The notes: generated by a model from the letters alone, not told the origin. Shown: positions 24,440-33,481, counted from the stretch's first letter. The stretch is DNA of 64,000 nucleotides from Saccharopolyspora_C sp040643635 (GCF_040643635.1 NZ_JBEYUS010000010.1:62001-126000), one strand, 5' to 3'. Numbers and translations are program-made.

Positions 24440-26536
24440 ATGAAACGCATCGGAGTGGACGTCGGCGGCACCTTCACCGACCTCATGTACTGGGACGAGG
24501 ACGGCTCGATCGCCGTGCACAAGGTCCCGTCCACACCCCACGACCCCTCGCTGGCCACCGTGGACGGCGTCCGGCAGCTCGCCGAGCGGACCGGCATCTC
24601 CGTGCGCGACCTGGACCAGTTCCTGCACGGCACCACCGTCGCCACCAACATCGTGCTGGAGCACGACGGCGCCGACGTCGGGCTCATCACCACCGAGGGC
24701 TTCCGCGACGTCCTGCACATCGCGCGCAAGAAGCGGCCGCTGAACTACTCCTCCTACCAGGACCTGCCCTGGCAGAAGTGGCAGCTGGTGCGCCGCCGCA
24801 ACCGGCGGGTCGTGCCGGAGCGGATCGACGCCGCCGGTGAGGTGCTGGTGCCGCTGGACCTCGACGCGGCCCGCGAGCAGGTGCGCGCGCTGCGCGACAG
24901 CGGGGTGCAGGCCATCGCCGTGTGCTTCCTGCACGCCTACCGCAACCCCGTGCACGAGCAGGCCGTCAAGGAGATCGTCGAGCAGGAGTGCCCCGGCGTG
25001 TTCGTCTCGCTCTCCAGCGAGGTCGCGCCGCAGTACCGGGAGTACGAGCGGTTCTCCACCACCGCGCTCAACGCCTTCGTCGGCCCCAAGGTCTCCGGCT
25101 ACATCGACAACCTCGCCGCGACCACCCGCGACGCCGGGGTGCGCGGCGACATCCGGCTGATGACCTCCGCGGGCGGGCTGATCTCCTCGCGCCGCGCCGC
25201 GGACAACCCGGTGCTGCTGCTGACCAGCGGCGTGGTCGCGGGCCTGCTCGGCGGCTGCGCGATCGGCGCGGCCTCCGGGTACCCGAGCGTGATCACCCTC
25301 GACGTGGGCGGCACCTCCGCGGACATCGGGGTGGCTCCGGACGGGGCGCTGCGGATGAAGCACCTGCTGGACACCCGCATCGGCGACTACCACGCGATGG
25401 TGCCGATGGCGGAGGTCGACACCATCGGCGCCGGGGGCGGCTCGATCGCGTTCGTCGACGCGGGCGGCATGTTCCGCGTCGGCCCGCGCAGCGCCGGGGC
25501 CACGCCCGGCCCGGCCTGCTACGCGCGCGGCGGCACCGAACCGACCAGCACCGATGCGATGGTCGCGATGGGCTGGCTGCGCGCCGACAGCTTCCTGTCC
25601 GGCTCGATGCACGTCGAACCGGCGCTGGCCACCAGGGCGATCGAGGAGCACGTCGCCACCCGGCTGGACACCTCGGTGGAGCAGGCCGCGATCGGCATCG
25701 TGCAGATCCTCGCGCACGCCATGACCGAGGCGATCAGCCTGCACTCGGTCCGCAAGGGTTACGACCCGCGGGACTTCTCCCTGGTCGCCGAAGGAGGCGC
25801 CGGACCGCTCTACGCCTGGCACATCGCCGAGCAGCTGCGGGTGCCGCGGGTGATCGTGCCGCACCACCCGGGCATCGCCTCCGCGATGGGCCTGCTCAGC
25901 ACCGACATCCGGGTCGAGACGCCCGCGACGGTGTGGACGTCCTCGGCGGACCCGGACCTGCCGCGGATCGCCGCCGAGTTCGACCGGCTCGGCGCCCAAG
26001 CCGTCGAGCAGCTCGCCGCGGACGGCCTCGACCCCGCCGAGATCGTGCTGGAGCGCAGCCTCGACTGCCGCTACCTCGGACAGGGCTACGAGCTGCGGGT
26101 GCCCGCCCCGCCCGGTGACATCGACGAAGCGTGGATGGCCGCAGCCGCCGACGCGTTCCACGAGGTGCACGAGCGCACCTACTCGCAGCGCTTCGACGAC
26201 AAACCGGTGCACCTGGTCAACGTGCGCGTCGCCGCGGTCGGCCGCGTCGGGCACGTGCCGCTCGCCGAGGTCGAAGCGGGCGGTCCGGACGCCTCCGCGG
26301 CGATCAAGACCACCACCGACGCGCTGTTCTGGACCCCCGACAACCAGCCGAAGACGTTCGCCACCCCCGTCTACGACCGGGCGCTGCTGCGCGCGGGCCA
26401 CGAGCTGACCGGCCCGGCGATCATCGAGCAGTTCGACTCCACCACCGTCGTCGGCCCGCAGCAGACCGCCACCATCGACCGGGTCGGCCACATCATCATC
26501 GACACCGCCGCCGGACGCGAAGGAGACCAGCGATGA
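24440..26536 (+). CDS. hyuA: Hydantoinase/oxoprolinase subunit A
   Basis: A 698-residue ATP-dependent hydrolase subunit. The N-terminal actin-like domain starts IGVDVGGTFTDLMYW and continues with HGTTVATNIVLE; the second domain has LDVGGTSADIGV, TIGAGGGSIAFVD and GGAGPLYAW. HyuA works with HyuB on cyclic amides (5-oxoproline, N-methylhydantoin) or, in related carboxylases, on ketones. Start ATG 24440 overlaps nothing; its stop overlaps hyuB as ATGA. Exact substrate unresolved. Confidence 0.92.
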   Translation: MKRIGVDVGGTFTDLMYWDEDGSIAVHKVPSTPHDPSLATVDGVRQLAERTGISVRDLDQFLHGTTVATNIVLEHDGADVGLITTEGFRDVLHIARKKRPLNYSSYQDLPWQKWQLVRRRNRRVVPERIDAAGEVLVPLDLDAAREQVRALRDSGVQAIAVCFLHAYRNPVHEQAVKEIVEQECPGVFVSLSSEVAPQYREYERFSTTALNAFVGPKVSGYIDNLAATTRDAGVRGDIRLMTSAGGLISSRRAADNPVLLLTSGVVAGLLGGCAIGAASGYPSVITLDVGGTSADIGVAPDGALRMKHLLDTRIGDYHAMVPMAEVDTIGAGGGSIAFVDAGGMFRVGPRSAGATPGPACYARGGTEPTSTDAMVAMGWLRADSFLSGSMHVEPALATRAIEEHVATRLDTSVEQAAIGIVQILAHAMTEAISLHSVRKGYDPRDFSLVAEGGAGPLYAWHIAEQLRVPRVIVPHHPGIASAMGLLSTDIRVETPATVWTSSADPDLPRIAAEFDRLGAQAVEQLAADGLDPAEIVLERSLDCRYLGQGYELRVPAPPGDIDEAWMAAAADAFHEVHERTYSQRFDDKPVHLVNVRVAAVGRVGHVPLAEVEAGGPDASAAIKTTTDALFWTPDNQPKTFATPVYDRALLRAGHELTGPAIIEQFDSTTVVGPQQTATIDRVGHIIIDTAAGREGDQR

Positions 26537-28335
26537 CCGCCCTCGACCCGGCAGGCGTGTCCCTGGCCGGAACCGCACCCGGCAACTTCACCACCGTCGA
26601 GGTCGACCCGATCACGCTGCGGGTCATCGGCGGCGCGCTCAACAGCATCGCCAAGGAGATGGCGCAGATCCTCTACCGGATGGCGTACTCCAGCCTCATC
26701 CGCGAGTCCGAGGACCTCGGCGCGGGCATCTTCGACGCGCACGGCCGGGAGCTGTGCGAATCGGACTCCACGCCGATGCACTGCGGTTCCATCCCCGCCT
26801 ACATCCGCGGCATCGACCGCAAGCTCGCCGGGACCTACCGGCCGGGGGACGTGGTGCTGCACAACCACCCGTACCACGGGGCCGCGCACTCGCCGGACTA
26901 CGGGATCATGATCCCGATCTTCTTCGGCGGCGTGCACATCGGCTTCGCCGGCTGCACCGGGCACGTGTCCGACATCGGCGGGAACTTCCCCGGGCTGTGC
27001 ATGGACGTCGTGGACGTGTGGGCCGAGGGCAAGCTGATGGACGCGGTGAAGATCTACGACGCCGGGGTCCGCAACGAGGCGCTCATCCAGCACATCCTGG
27101 ACAACGTCCGCACCCCCGAGCAGAACGCGGGCGACCTCGAAGCCCTGATCGCCTGCGCGCGGCTCGGCGAGCGGCGGTTCCTGGAACTGCTGGAGCGCTA
27201 CGGGCTGGACGTGGTGATGTCCGCCGCCGAGAAGTGGATGGACTACTCGGAGGACATGCTGCGCCGCAAGATCCGCGAGCTCCCCGACGGCGAGTACACC
27301 GCCCCCGCGTCCTACCTGGACGACGACGGCAAGAACCGGGACGTGCCGCTCAAGGTCGCCGTCACCGTCAAGGTGCAGGACGACGAGGTGGTCGTGGACC
27401 TCACCGGCTCGCACGACCAGGTGCCCACCGCGTTCAACGTGCCCTTCGAGGGTTCGGTGCTGCCGACGGTGGCCTCCGCGGTCCGCACCCTGCTGCTGGA
27501 CGAGGCGCTGACCGAGGAGTTCGTGCCGCAGAACGACGGCTGCTTCCGCCCCGCGAAGGCCTACGCGCCGGAGGGCACCCTGTTCAACCCGGACTTCCCG
27601 GCGTCCTGCTTCGCGCGGTTCTCCCAGATCAACCGGATCTTCGACTCGATCAACCTGGCGCTGGCCGACGTGCTGCCGGACCGGGCGGTCGCCGGCTCCT
27701 CCGCCGCGCTGTGCGCGATCGCCTACTCCGGGATCGCCGCGGACGGGAAGTCGTACTGGGTGTACATCGAGATCAACGAGGGCTCCTACGGCGGGCGCAA
27801 CGGCAAGGACGGGCTGGACTGCGTCGACTCGCTGATGGCCAACACCCGGAACAACCCCATCGAGGAGCTGGAGCTCAACCACGCGATGCTCGCCGAGCGC
27901 TACGAGCTGCGCGACGAACCCCCGGCGCCCGGGCGGTACCGGGGCGGCATCGGCAGCGTGCGCAAGTGGCGGATGCTCACCGACACCTTCATCGGCTCCG
28001 AGGCCGACAACCGCACCGACCCGCCGAAGGGCCTGGAAGGCGGGCACGACGGGCGCGCCGGATCGTTCACCCGCAACGCGGGGACCTCGGCCGAGGAACC
28101 GATGTACTCCAAGGTGACGCAGGAGAAGTGCGCGGCGGGCGACACGCTGGAGATCAAGCTGCCCTCCGGCGGCGGTTACGGCGACCCGTTCCGGCGCGAC
28201 CCGGCGGCGGTGCTGGAGGACGTCCTCGACGACTTCGTCTCCGCCGAGGACGCGCGCGAGCACTATGGCGTCGTCGTCGACCTCGCCGCGGGCACCGTCG
28301 ACCGGGCGGCGACGGAACGGCTGCGGGCGGGCTGA
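26533..28335 (+). CDS. hyuB: Hydantoinase/oxoprolinase subunit B
   Basis: The 600-residue partner subunit. Family segments include VDPITLRVIGGALNSIAKEM at the start, DVVLHNHPYHGAAHSPD with the conserved His/Asp cluster, GHVSDIGG and the C-terminal KLPSGGGYGDPFRRDP. Together with HyuA it forms the large ATP-dependent cyclic-amide hydrolase. The next gene is an amidase, which fits stepwise opening and hydrolysis of an amide or imide. Confidence 0.92.
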   Translation: MTALDPAGVSLAGTAPGNFTTVEVDPITLRVIGGALNSIAKEMAQILYRMAYSSLIRESEDLGAGIFDAHGRELCESDSTPMHCGSIPAYIRGIDRKLAGTYRPGDVVLHNHPYHGAAHSPDYGIMIPIFFGGVHIGFAGCTGHVSDIGGNFPGLCMDVVDVWAEGKLMDAVKIYDAGVRNEALIQHILDNVRTPEQNAGDLEALIACARLGERRFLELLERYGLDVVMSAAEKWMDYSEDMLRRKIRELPDGEYTAPASYLDDDGKNRDVPLKVAVTVKVQDDEVVVDLTGSHDQVPTAFNVPFEGSVLPTVASAVRTLLLDEALTEEFVPQNDGCFRPAKAYAPEGTLFNPDFPASCFARFSQINRIFDSINLALADVLPDRAVAGSSAALCAIAYSGIAADGKSYWVYIEINEGSYGGRNGKDGLDCVDSLMANTRNNPIEELELNHAMLAERYELRDEPPAPGRYRGGIGSVRKWRMLTDTFIGSEADNRTDPPKGLEGGHDGRAGSFTRNAGTSAEEPMYSKVTQEKCAAGDTLEIKLPSGGGYGDPFRRDPAAVLEDVLDDFVSAEDAREHYGVVVDLAAGTVDRAATERLRAG

Positions 28336-28343
28336 GCTCCGCC

Positions 28344-28398
28344 CCGGGTGAACGGCCCGCTCGTCCGGGCTCAGCGGTCGGACGGGCCGTTCACCCGG
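28344..28398 (+). terminator. Hairpin between hyuB and the amidase gene
   Basis: Arms CCGGGTGAACGGCCCG and CGGGCCGTTCACCCGG with an inner TCCG/CGGA extension, 8 bp after hyuB. The GTGAACGGCC core makes it a variant of the hairpin family at 21784 and 29822. It could terminate between hyuB and the amidase. Confidence 0.65.
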
Positions 28399-28423
28399 CG
28401 GGTTCCGCCGTCGCGCGGCGCCT

Positions 28424-28500
28424 GGCCGTGGGAACGCGGAGCAGGCCGGTGGGAACGAGGAGGGCCGGTGGGAACGAGGAGGGCCGGTGGGAACGAGGAG
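28424..28500 (+). repeat. Tandem 19-bp repeat in the amidase leader
   Basis: Three perfect copies of GGCCGGTGGGAACGAGGAG (28444-28462, 28463-28481, 28482-28500), preceded by one degenerate copy (28424-28443). Every unit carries a GAGGAG Shine-Dalgarno-like sequence and a GTG. The last unit provides the ribosome site for the amidase GTG at 28511. Unit length 19 is not divisible by 3, so successive GTGs fall in different frames. Confidence 0.9.
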
Positions 28501-28510
28501 GAGCGCTGCC

Positions 28511-29827
28511 GTGGGAGCGGTTCGAGATCGGGTGCGGGCGGGACTGGACCGGGCGGCGGCGGAGAACCCGCGGCTGCGCGCGCTGATCAGCACCAGGGAC
28601 GAGGCGGCGCTGCGCGAAGCCGACGAGCTGGACGCCGCCACCGGTGAACCCGGCCTGCTGCACGGGCTCACCACCACGATCAAGGACAACATCGACGTCG
28701 CGGGCGTGCCCACCACCGCGGGCACCCGCCACCACGCCACCGGTCCGGCCGCGGCCGACGCGACGGTGAGCCGGTTGCTGCGCGAGGCGGGCGCGGTGGT
28801 GCTCGGCAAGGCCAACCTCGCCGAGTTCGCGATGGGCGTGGTCGGGCGCAACGCGACCTTCGGCGACTGCCGCAACGCGGTCGACGAGGCGCGGATCTCC
28901 GGCGGCTCCAGCAGCGGTTCCGCGGTGTCGGTGGCGGCCGGGATGTGCGCGGCCTCGCTGGGCACCGACACCGGTGGCTCCGGCCGGGTTCCGGCCGCCG
29001 TCAACGGGATCGTCGGGGTGCGCCCCACCCTCGGGCGGGTATCCGGTGCGGGCGTGTTCCCGGTGAGCACCTCCTTCGACACCGTCACCCCGATCGCCCG
29101 CGACGTGCGCACCGCCGCGGAGGTGCTCGCCGTCCTCGACGCCTGGGACCCCGCCGACCCGCACTCGGTGCGCGCCGAGCGGGTCCCGGTGCTCTCCGCG
29201 CTGGCCGACGGCGCGGCCGGATTGCGGGTGGGGGTACCGGTGAACTTCTTCTTCGACGACGTGGACCCCGGGGTCGACGCGGTGGTCCGGGCCGCGATCG
29301 ACGCGCTCGGCCGCGCCTGCGGGCCGGTGCGCGAGGTGCGGGTGCCCGGCGCCGAACTCGCCCAGCCGCGGATGCTCGACGTGATGTACCCGGAGGCCGC
29401 CGCCGTGCACGCGGACCGGGTCCGGGACCGGCCGGAGACGCTCGACCCGGACGTGCTGCGCCGCATCCGACTCGGCCACGACGTGCCGCCGGAGCGCCGC
29501 GAACGCGGCCGGGAGTGGCGCCGCGAGTTCCAGCGCGGGGTGCACGCCCTGTTCGCGGAGGTCGACGTGCTGGTGACGCCGACGATCCCGGTGGACGTGC
29601 CGCGGCGGGACGCCGTGGACCTGGCCGACTCCACCCGGTCCATCGCCCGGTTCACCTACGCGTGGTCGATGTACGGCGGGCCCGCGGTGAGCGTGCCGTG
29701 CGGCGTGCACCCGGCTTCGGGCCTGCCGGTCGGGCTCCAGTTGACCGCGGCGCCCTGGTGCGACCACCTCGCGCTGCGCGCCGCCCAGGTCGTCGAGGAG
29801 CTCCGCGCGCCCGGACCGCGCAGGTGA
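28511..29827 (+). CDS. Amidase signature family hydrolase
   Basis: A 438-residue amidase with the Ser-cisSer-Lys triad: Lys58 in TTIKDNIDVAG, the GGSSSGS cis-Ser segment at residues 131-137, and the nucleophile Ser157 in GTDTGGS. Cytoplasmic, no signal peptide. It probably hydrolyses the open-chain amide produced by HyuAB or a related compound. GTG 28511 is chosen for the GAGGAGGAG just upstream. An in-frame GTG at 28487 lies inside the repeat. Confidence 0.88.
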   Translation: MGAVRDRVRAGLDRAAAENPRLRALISTRDEAALREADELDAATGEPGLLHGLTTTIKDNIDVAGVPTTAGTRHHATGPAAADATVSRLLREAGAVVLGKANLAEFAMGVVGRNATFGDCRNAVDEARISGGSSSGSAVSVAAGMCAASLGTDTGGSGRVPAAVNGIVGVRPTLGRVSGAGVFPVSTSFDTVTPIARDVRTAAEVLAVLDAWDPADPHSVRAERVPVLSALADGAAGLRVGVPVNFFFDDVDPGVDAVVRAAIDALGRACGPVREVRVPGAELAQPRMLDVMYPEAAAVHADRVRDRPETLDPDVLRRIRLGHDVPPERRERGREWRREFQRGVHALFAEVDVLVTPTIPVDVPRRDAVDLADSTRSIARFTYAWSMYGGPAVSVPCGVHPASGLPVGLQLTAAPWCDHLALRAAQVVEELRAPGPRR

Positions 29828-29872
29828 ATGGCCCACCGGACCGTCGTGGTGGGTCCGATGGGCCATTCACCT
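29822..29872. terminator. Bidirectional hairpin between convergent amidase and MFS genes
   Basis: Arms AGGTGAATGGCCCA and TGGGCCATTCACCT plus an inner CGGACC/GGTCCG stem, overlapping the amidase stop and ending 6 bp before the MFS stop. Outer arms equal those of the hairpin at 21784 except for one G-U position. Confidence 0.75.
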
Positions 29873-29878
29873 GAGGTG

Positions 29879-31261
29879 TCAGCGGGATTGGGCGCGGAGC
29901 CGGTCGAAGTCCTCCTTCGAGAGGGGCCGCGCGTCCGCCTCGCCCAGGTCGGCCAGCGGGATGCGGTGCGTCTCGCGCGCCGACCAGGCCGCCACCGCGC
30001 CGAGGACGGTGATGCCGAAGCACAACGAGCCCACCACCAGCGGGACGTTCGCCGACCCGGGCGGCGCGACGAGCGCGAAGATGCTCGGCAGGAACGCGGT
30101 GATCGCCAGCCCGAGGTTCTGCGCGATCGCGAACCCGGTCACCCGGGTGCGGGCCGGGAACAGCTCCTGGAAGTAGCTCGCGAACGTCGCGTTCCACACC
30201 TGGTAGAAGATCCCCCAGGCCAGGATCGCCAGCACCACCGCCAGCACCACGTTCCCCTGGCCCACCGACCACAGGTACGCGTAGGAGAACACCCCCGACC
30301 CGAGCGAACCGATGATCATCAGCGGGCGGCGGCCGAACCGGTCGGACAGGTTCGCGAACCACGGGATGAGCAGCAGCGCCACCAGGTTCGCCACCACCGG
30401 GATCCACAGGTAGACGCTCTTGTCCATCTCGATCCCGTACCCGGGCTGGGTGGCGTAGGCGGCGCCGAACACCGACACCACCACGCCGACCACGTTCACC
30501 AGCGTCATGCAGGTCGCCCGCAGCACGTCGAGGCCGCTCTCCCGCAGCACCTGCACGATCGGTGCCCGCTGCGGGCGCCGCCGCTGCTGCTCGGATTCGA
30601 ACAGCGCGCTCTCGGCGACGCGGCGCCGGATCAGGTACCCGGCGAACACGACGACGGCGCTGAGCAGGAACGGCACCCGCCAGCCCCACGCGTCGAAGGC
30701 CTCGTCGCTGAGGAACGCCGACAGCGGCAGGAACATGGCGGCGGCGATGACCTGGCCCGCCTGGGTGCCGTGCAGGCTGAAGCTCGCGTAGTAGCCGCGC
30801 CTGCCGAACGGCGCCTGCTCCACGATCATCGCGCTGGCGCCGCTGAGCTCCCCGGCCACCGCGAAGCCCTGCACGAACCGCAGCAGCACCAGCAGCACGG
30901 GCGCCAGCATCCCCACCTGGTGGTAGGTGGGCAGCAGCGCGACGGCGAACGTGGACAGGCCCATCAGCAACATCGCCAGCACGAGCACGTTCTTGCGGCC
31001 CCGCCGGTCGCCCCAGTGCCCGAGCACGACGGCGCCGATGGGCCGGGCGACGTAGCCGACCGCGTAGGTGCCCAGCGAGGCCACCAGCGCGACGGTGGGG
31101 TCGCCCTCGGGGAAGAAGATGGTGGGGAAGACCAGCGCGGCGGCCTGCGCGTAGACGAACCAGTCGTAGTACTCCAGCGCGCTGCCGATCCATCCGCTGG
31201 CGGCCGCTCTGCGCGGTGTGCCGCGGGATGCGGCGGATCTGCCTCCGGTGTCGGTGCTCAC
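29879..31261 (-). CDS. MFS transporter, metabolite:H+ symporter type
   Basis: A 460-residue twelve-helix carrier of the metabolite:H+ symporter family. Helix 1 contains ALEYYDWFVYAQAAAL, the loop DRRGRKNVL follows helix 2, FVQGFAVAGELSGA lies in helix 4 and DRFGRRPLM in the second half. Such carriers import organic acids, polyols or sugars. GTG 31261 is preceded by GAGGAGG; an upstream ATG at 31324 lacks one. It is divergent from a Gfo/Idh gene, with LacI operators between, so it probably imports the sugar oxidised by that pathway. Confidence 0.87.
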   Translation of the reverse strand: MSTDTGGRSAASRGTPRRAAASGWIGSALEYYDWFVYAQAAALVFPTIFFPEGDPTVALVASLGTYAVGYVARPIGAVVLGHWGDRRGRKNVLVLAMLLMGLSTFAVALLPTYHQVGMLAPVLLVLLRFVQGFAVAGELSGASAMIVEQAPFGRRGYYASFSLHGTQAGQVIAAAMFLPLSAFLSDEAFDAWGWRVPFLLSAVVVFAGYLIRRRVAESALFESEQQRRRPQRAPIVQVLRESGLDVLRATCMTLVNVVGVVVSVFGAAYATQPGYGIEMDKSVYLWIPVVANLVALLLIPWFANLSDRFGRRPLMIIGSLGSGVFSYAYLWSVGQGNVVLAVVLAILAWGIFYQVWNATFASYFQELFPARTRVTGFAIAQNLGLAITAFLPSIFALVAPPGSANVPLVVGSLCFGITVLGAVAAWSARETHRIPLADLGEADARPLSKEDFDRLRAQSR

Positions 31262-31364
31262 GGGTGCCTCCTCGGCGTGCTGCGGTGACGTCGTTGTTCC
31301 GTTCAGCGGGGTGCAGGCCGCCATGCGGCCGAACCGGTCGAGGGGCCGAGGCGCACGCAGTCTG

Positions 31365-31381
31365 GGTAAGCGCTTTCCAGA
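31365..31381. promoter_or_regulatory. LacI operator, copy B (shared 17-mer)
   Basis: GGTAAGCGCTTTCCAGA, identical to the minus-strand sequence at 21578-21594. It lies 104 bp before the MFS start. Confidence 0.8.
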
Positions 31382-31449
31382 TGGAACCGGCAGCGGGATT
31401 CGGTGTCAACACCCGGTTTTCGCCACCGCCGACCACGGGTGGCGAGATG

Positions 31450-31465
31450 TGGAATGCGCTTTCCA
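31450..31465. promoter_or_regulatory. LacI operator upstream of the Gfo/Idh-DUF6807 operon
   Basis: TGGAATGCGCTTTCCA, one base off the perfect GGAAAGCGCTTTCC palindrome, 59 bp before the Gfo/Idh start. Confidence 0.75.
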
Positions 31466-31523
31466 GGATCGTGGTCCGCTCGCTACGATGCGCACCGGTG
31501 ACCCCCGCTCCAGGTGAGGATCG

Positions 31524-32648
31524 ATGACCGAGACGACGACGGTCGTGCTGGCGGGCCTGCACGGCCACGGCCGCTGGCACCTGCGGCAACTGCGGCGGCT
31601 GCGCGGCATCGGCGTCCGGCTCGCCGGGATCTGCGACCCGGTGCCGCCCGCGGACGCGGACCGCGAACTCATCGGCGACGTGCCGGTCGAAGCCGAGCTC
31701 GGCGCGCTGCTGGCGCGGGTCCGGCCGGACGTGACGATCGTGTGCACCCCCATCCACACCCACTCGGAACTCGCGCTGCTGGCGGCGGAATCCGGTTCGC
31801 ACCTGCTGCTGGAGAAGCCACCGGCCCCGACGCTCGCCGAGTTCGACCGGCTCGCGGCGGGGCTGGAGCGCACCGGGCGCGCCTGCCAGATCGGGTTCCA
31901 GAGCCTCGGTTCGCACGCCCTCGCGCACGCCCGCCGGTTGCTCGCCGCGGGTGCGGTCGGGGAGGTGCGCGGGATCGGTGCGGCCGGGGCGTGGCGGCGC
32001 GACACCGCGTACTACGCGCGCGCCCGCTGGGCCGGGCGCCGGGAGCTGGACGGCGTGCCGGTCGTCGACGGCGCGCTCACCAACCCGTTCGCGCACGCCA
32101 CCGCCACCGCGCTCGCCCTCGACGGCGCGGCCGGGGACGAACCGCCGCGCGAGCTGGAGGTGCGGCTGCACCGGGCGAATCCGATCGAGGCCGACGACAC
32201 CTCCGGGCTGCGGATGGTCACCGCGCGCGGCACCACCATCGCCGTCGCGGGCACGCTCTGCGCCGAACGGGAGGTCGAGCCGCACGTGGTGGTGCACGGC
32301 AGCCGCGGCAGGCTCGTCCTCGAATACCGGACCGGCAGGCTGCGCGTCGACTCCGCCGGCCGCAGGAGCGAGTTCGAGCTCGGCGGCACCGGCCTGCTCG
32401 CGAACCTGGTGGCGCACGTCCGGGACCCGGCGGTCCCGCTCCTGGTCCCGCCCGCCGCCACCCGGCCGTTCATGCGGGTGCTCGAAGCGGTCCGGCTCGC
32501 GCCCGAACCGCGTCCGATCCCGCACCTGGTCGACCGCAGCGGGCCGCACCCCCGGTGCGTGGTCCCCGGCGTCGACGCGGCCGTGGTCCGCGCGGCGGAG
32601 GAGCTCCGGTTGCTGTCCGAAGTGGACTTCCCGGCGGTGGCGCGATGA
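31524..32648 (+). CDS. Gfo/Idh/MocA family oxidoreductase
   Basis: A 374-residue member of the sugar dehydrogenase family. The Rossmann start is VVLAGLHGHGRWHLRQL (HGHGRWH replaces the usual GxGxxG), VIVCTPIHTHSE leads to the catalytic LLLEKPPAPT, and the substrate domain has VDGALTNPFAHATATAL. It is coupled to the DUF6807 gene by ATGA. Likely part of the same LacI-controlled sugar oxidation pathway as the operon at 18398-21563. Confidence 0.85.
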   Translation: MTETTTVVLAGLHGHGRWHLRQLRRLRGIGVRLAGICDPVPPADADRELIGDVPVEAELGALLARVRPDVTIVCTPIHTHSELALLAAESGSHLLLEKPPAPTLAEFDRLAAGLERTGRACQIGFQSLGSHALAHARRLLAAGAVGEVRGIGAAGAWRRDTAYYARARWAGRRELDGVPVVDGALTNPFAHATATALALDGAAGDEPPRELEVRLHRANPIEADDTSGLRMVTARGTTIAVAGTLCAEREVEPHVVVHGSRGRLVLEYRTGRLRVDSAGRRSEFELGGTGLLANLVAHVRDPAVPLLVPPAATRPFMRVLEAVRLAPEPRPIPHLVDRSGPHPRCVVPGVDAAVVRAAEELRLLSEVDFPAVAR

Positions 32649-33475
32649 TCGCGGACCTGCGGCTGGGTGGTGCGGTCGTCGCCGGCTACCGCGATGGGGC
32701 GGACCTGCCCGCACACCTCGGCCCGCGCCCGCACCTGCACCCGGTGCGCACCCTCCGCGGCACCGCCGTGACCGCGGTGCGGCCCGCGGATCACCCGTGG
32801 CACCTCGGGTTCTCCCTGGCCGCGCAGGACGTGGACGGCTGGAACCTGTGGGGCGGCGCCACCTACCTGCGCGGGCTCGGCTACGTGCAGCGCGCCGACC
32901 ACGGGCGGATCGAGCACCTCGGTTTCGACGAGGTCCGCCCGAACGAGCTCCGGCAGCGGCTGCACTGGTGCGCGCCGGACGGCTCGGTGCTGCTGGCCGA
33001 ACGGCGCCTGCTGCGGAGCCTGCCCGCCGCGGACGGCTGGGAGCTGGACGTGCGCGCCGAGCTCACCAACCCCACCGGGCGGGACATCAGGATCGGCAGT
33101 CCCGCCACGAACGGCCGGGCGGGCGCCGGGTACGGCGGTTTCTTCTGGCGCCTGCCCGGGGCCGGCGAGCCGTTCACCGCCGACGCCGCGGGCGAGGCGG
33201 AGGTGCACGACCGCACCGCGCCGTGGCTCGCCTGGGCGGGCCGGGACCACACCCTGGTGTTCACCGGCGCCGAACCCGACCCGTGGTTCGTGCGCACGTC
33301 CGACTACCCGGGCGTCGGCGCGCAGCTGGCGTCCCGGGAACCGGTGGTCCTCGCCCCGGGCGCCGTGCTGGCGCGCGGGTTGCGGGTCCTCATCGCCGAC
33401 GGGGCGCTGGATCGCGCCGCCGCGCGGCGGTGGGCGGAGACCGAGCCGCGGGAGCGCGTCCGCGGATCGGGGTGA
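32645..33475 (+). CDS. DUF6807 / PmoA-family protein
   Basis: A 276-residue protein of the family named PmoA (DUF6807), repeatedly found beside Gfo/Idh sugar dehydrogenases. Recognisable segments are LGPRPHLHPVRTLRGTAVT, ADHPWHLGFSLAAQDVDGWN and WGGATYLRGLGYV, rich in His and Trp as in sugar-binding beta-sandwiches. Despite the name it is not the methane monooxygenase subunit. Its reaction is unknown; a lyase or epimerase step on a 3-keto-sugar is an inference from context. Confidence 0.85.
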   Translation: MIADLRLGGAVVAGYRDGADLPAHLGPRPHLHPVRTLRGTAVTAVRPADHPWHLGFSLAAQDVDGWNLWGGATYLRGLGYVQRADHGRIEHLGFDEVRPNELRQRLHWCAPDGSVLLAERRLLRSLPAADGWELDVRAELTNPTGRDIRIGSPATNGRAGAGYGGFFWRLPGAGEPFTADAAGEAEVHDRTAPWLAWAGRDHTLVFTGAEPDPWFVRTSDYPGVGAQLASREPVVLAPGAVLARGLRVLIADGALDRAAARRWAETEPRERVRGSG

Positions 33476-33481
33476 AGGGTC

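Noticed and set aside
28444..28500. Tandem 19-bp repeats as a CRISPR or phage att array
   Set aside because: There are no spacers, no cas genes and the units are directly adjacent; they carry Shine-Dalgarno sequences and look like slipped-strand duplications.
24158..29655. Very long minus-strand reading frames opposite the hydantoinase and amidase genes
   Set aside because: They are antisense to clear hyuA, hyuB and amidase genes and translate to His/Arg/Gly-rich text typical of GC-rich shadows.
32645..33475. DUF6807/PmoA as a particulate methane monooxygenase subunit
   Set aside because: It is soluble, lacks membrane helices and sits with sugar dehydrogenases; the family name is misleading.
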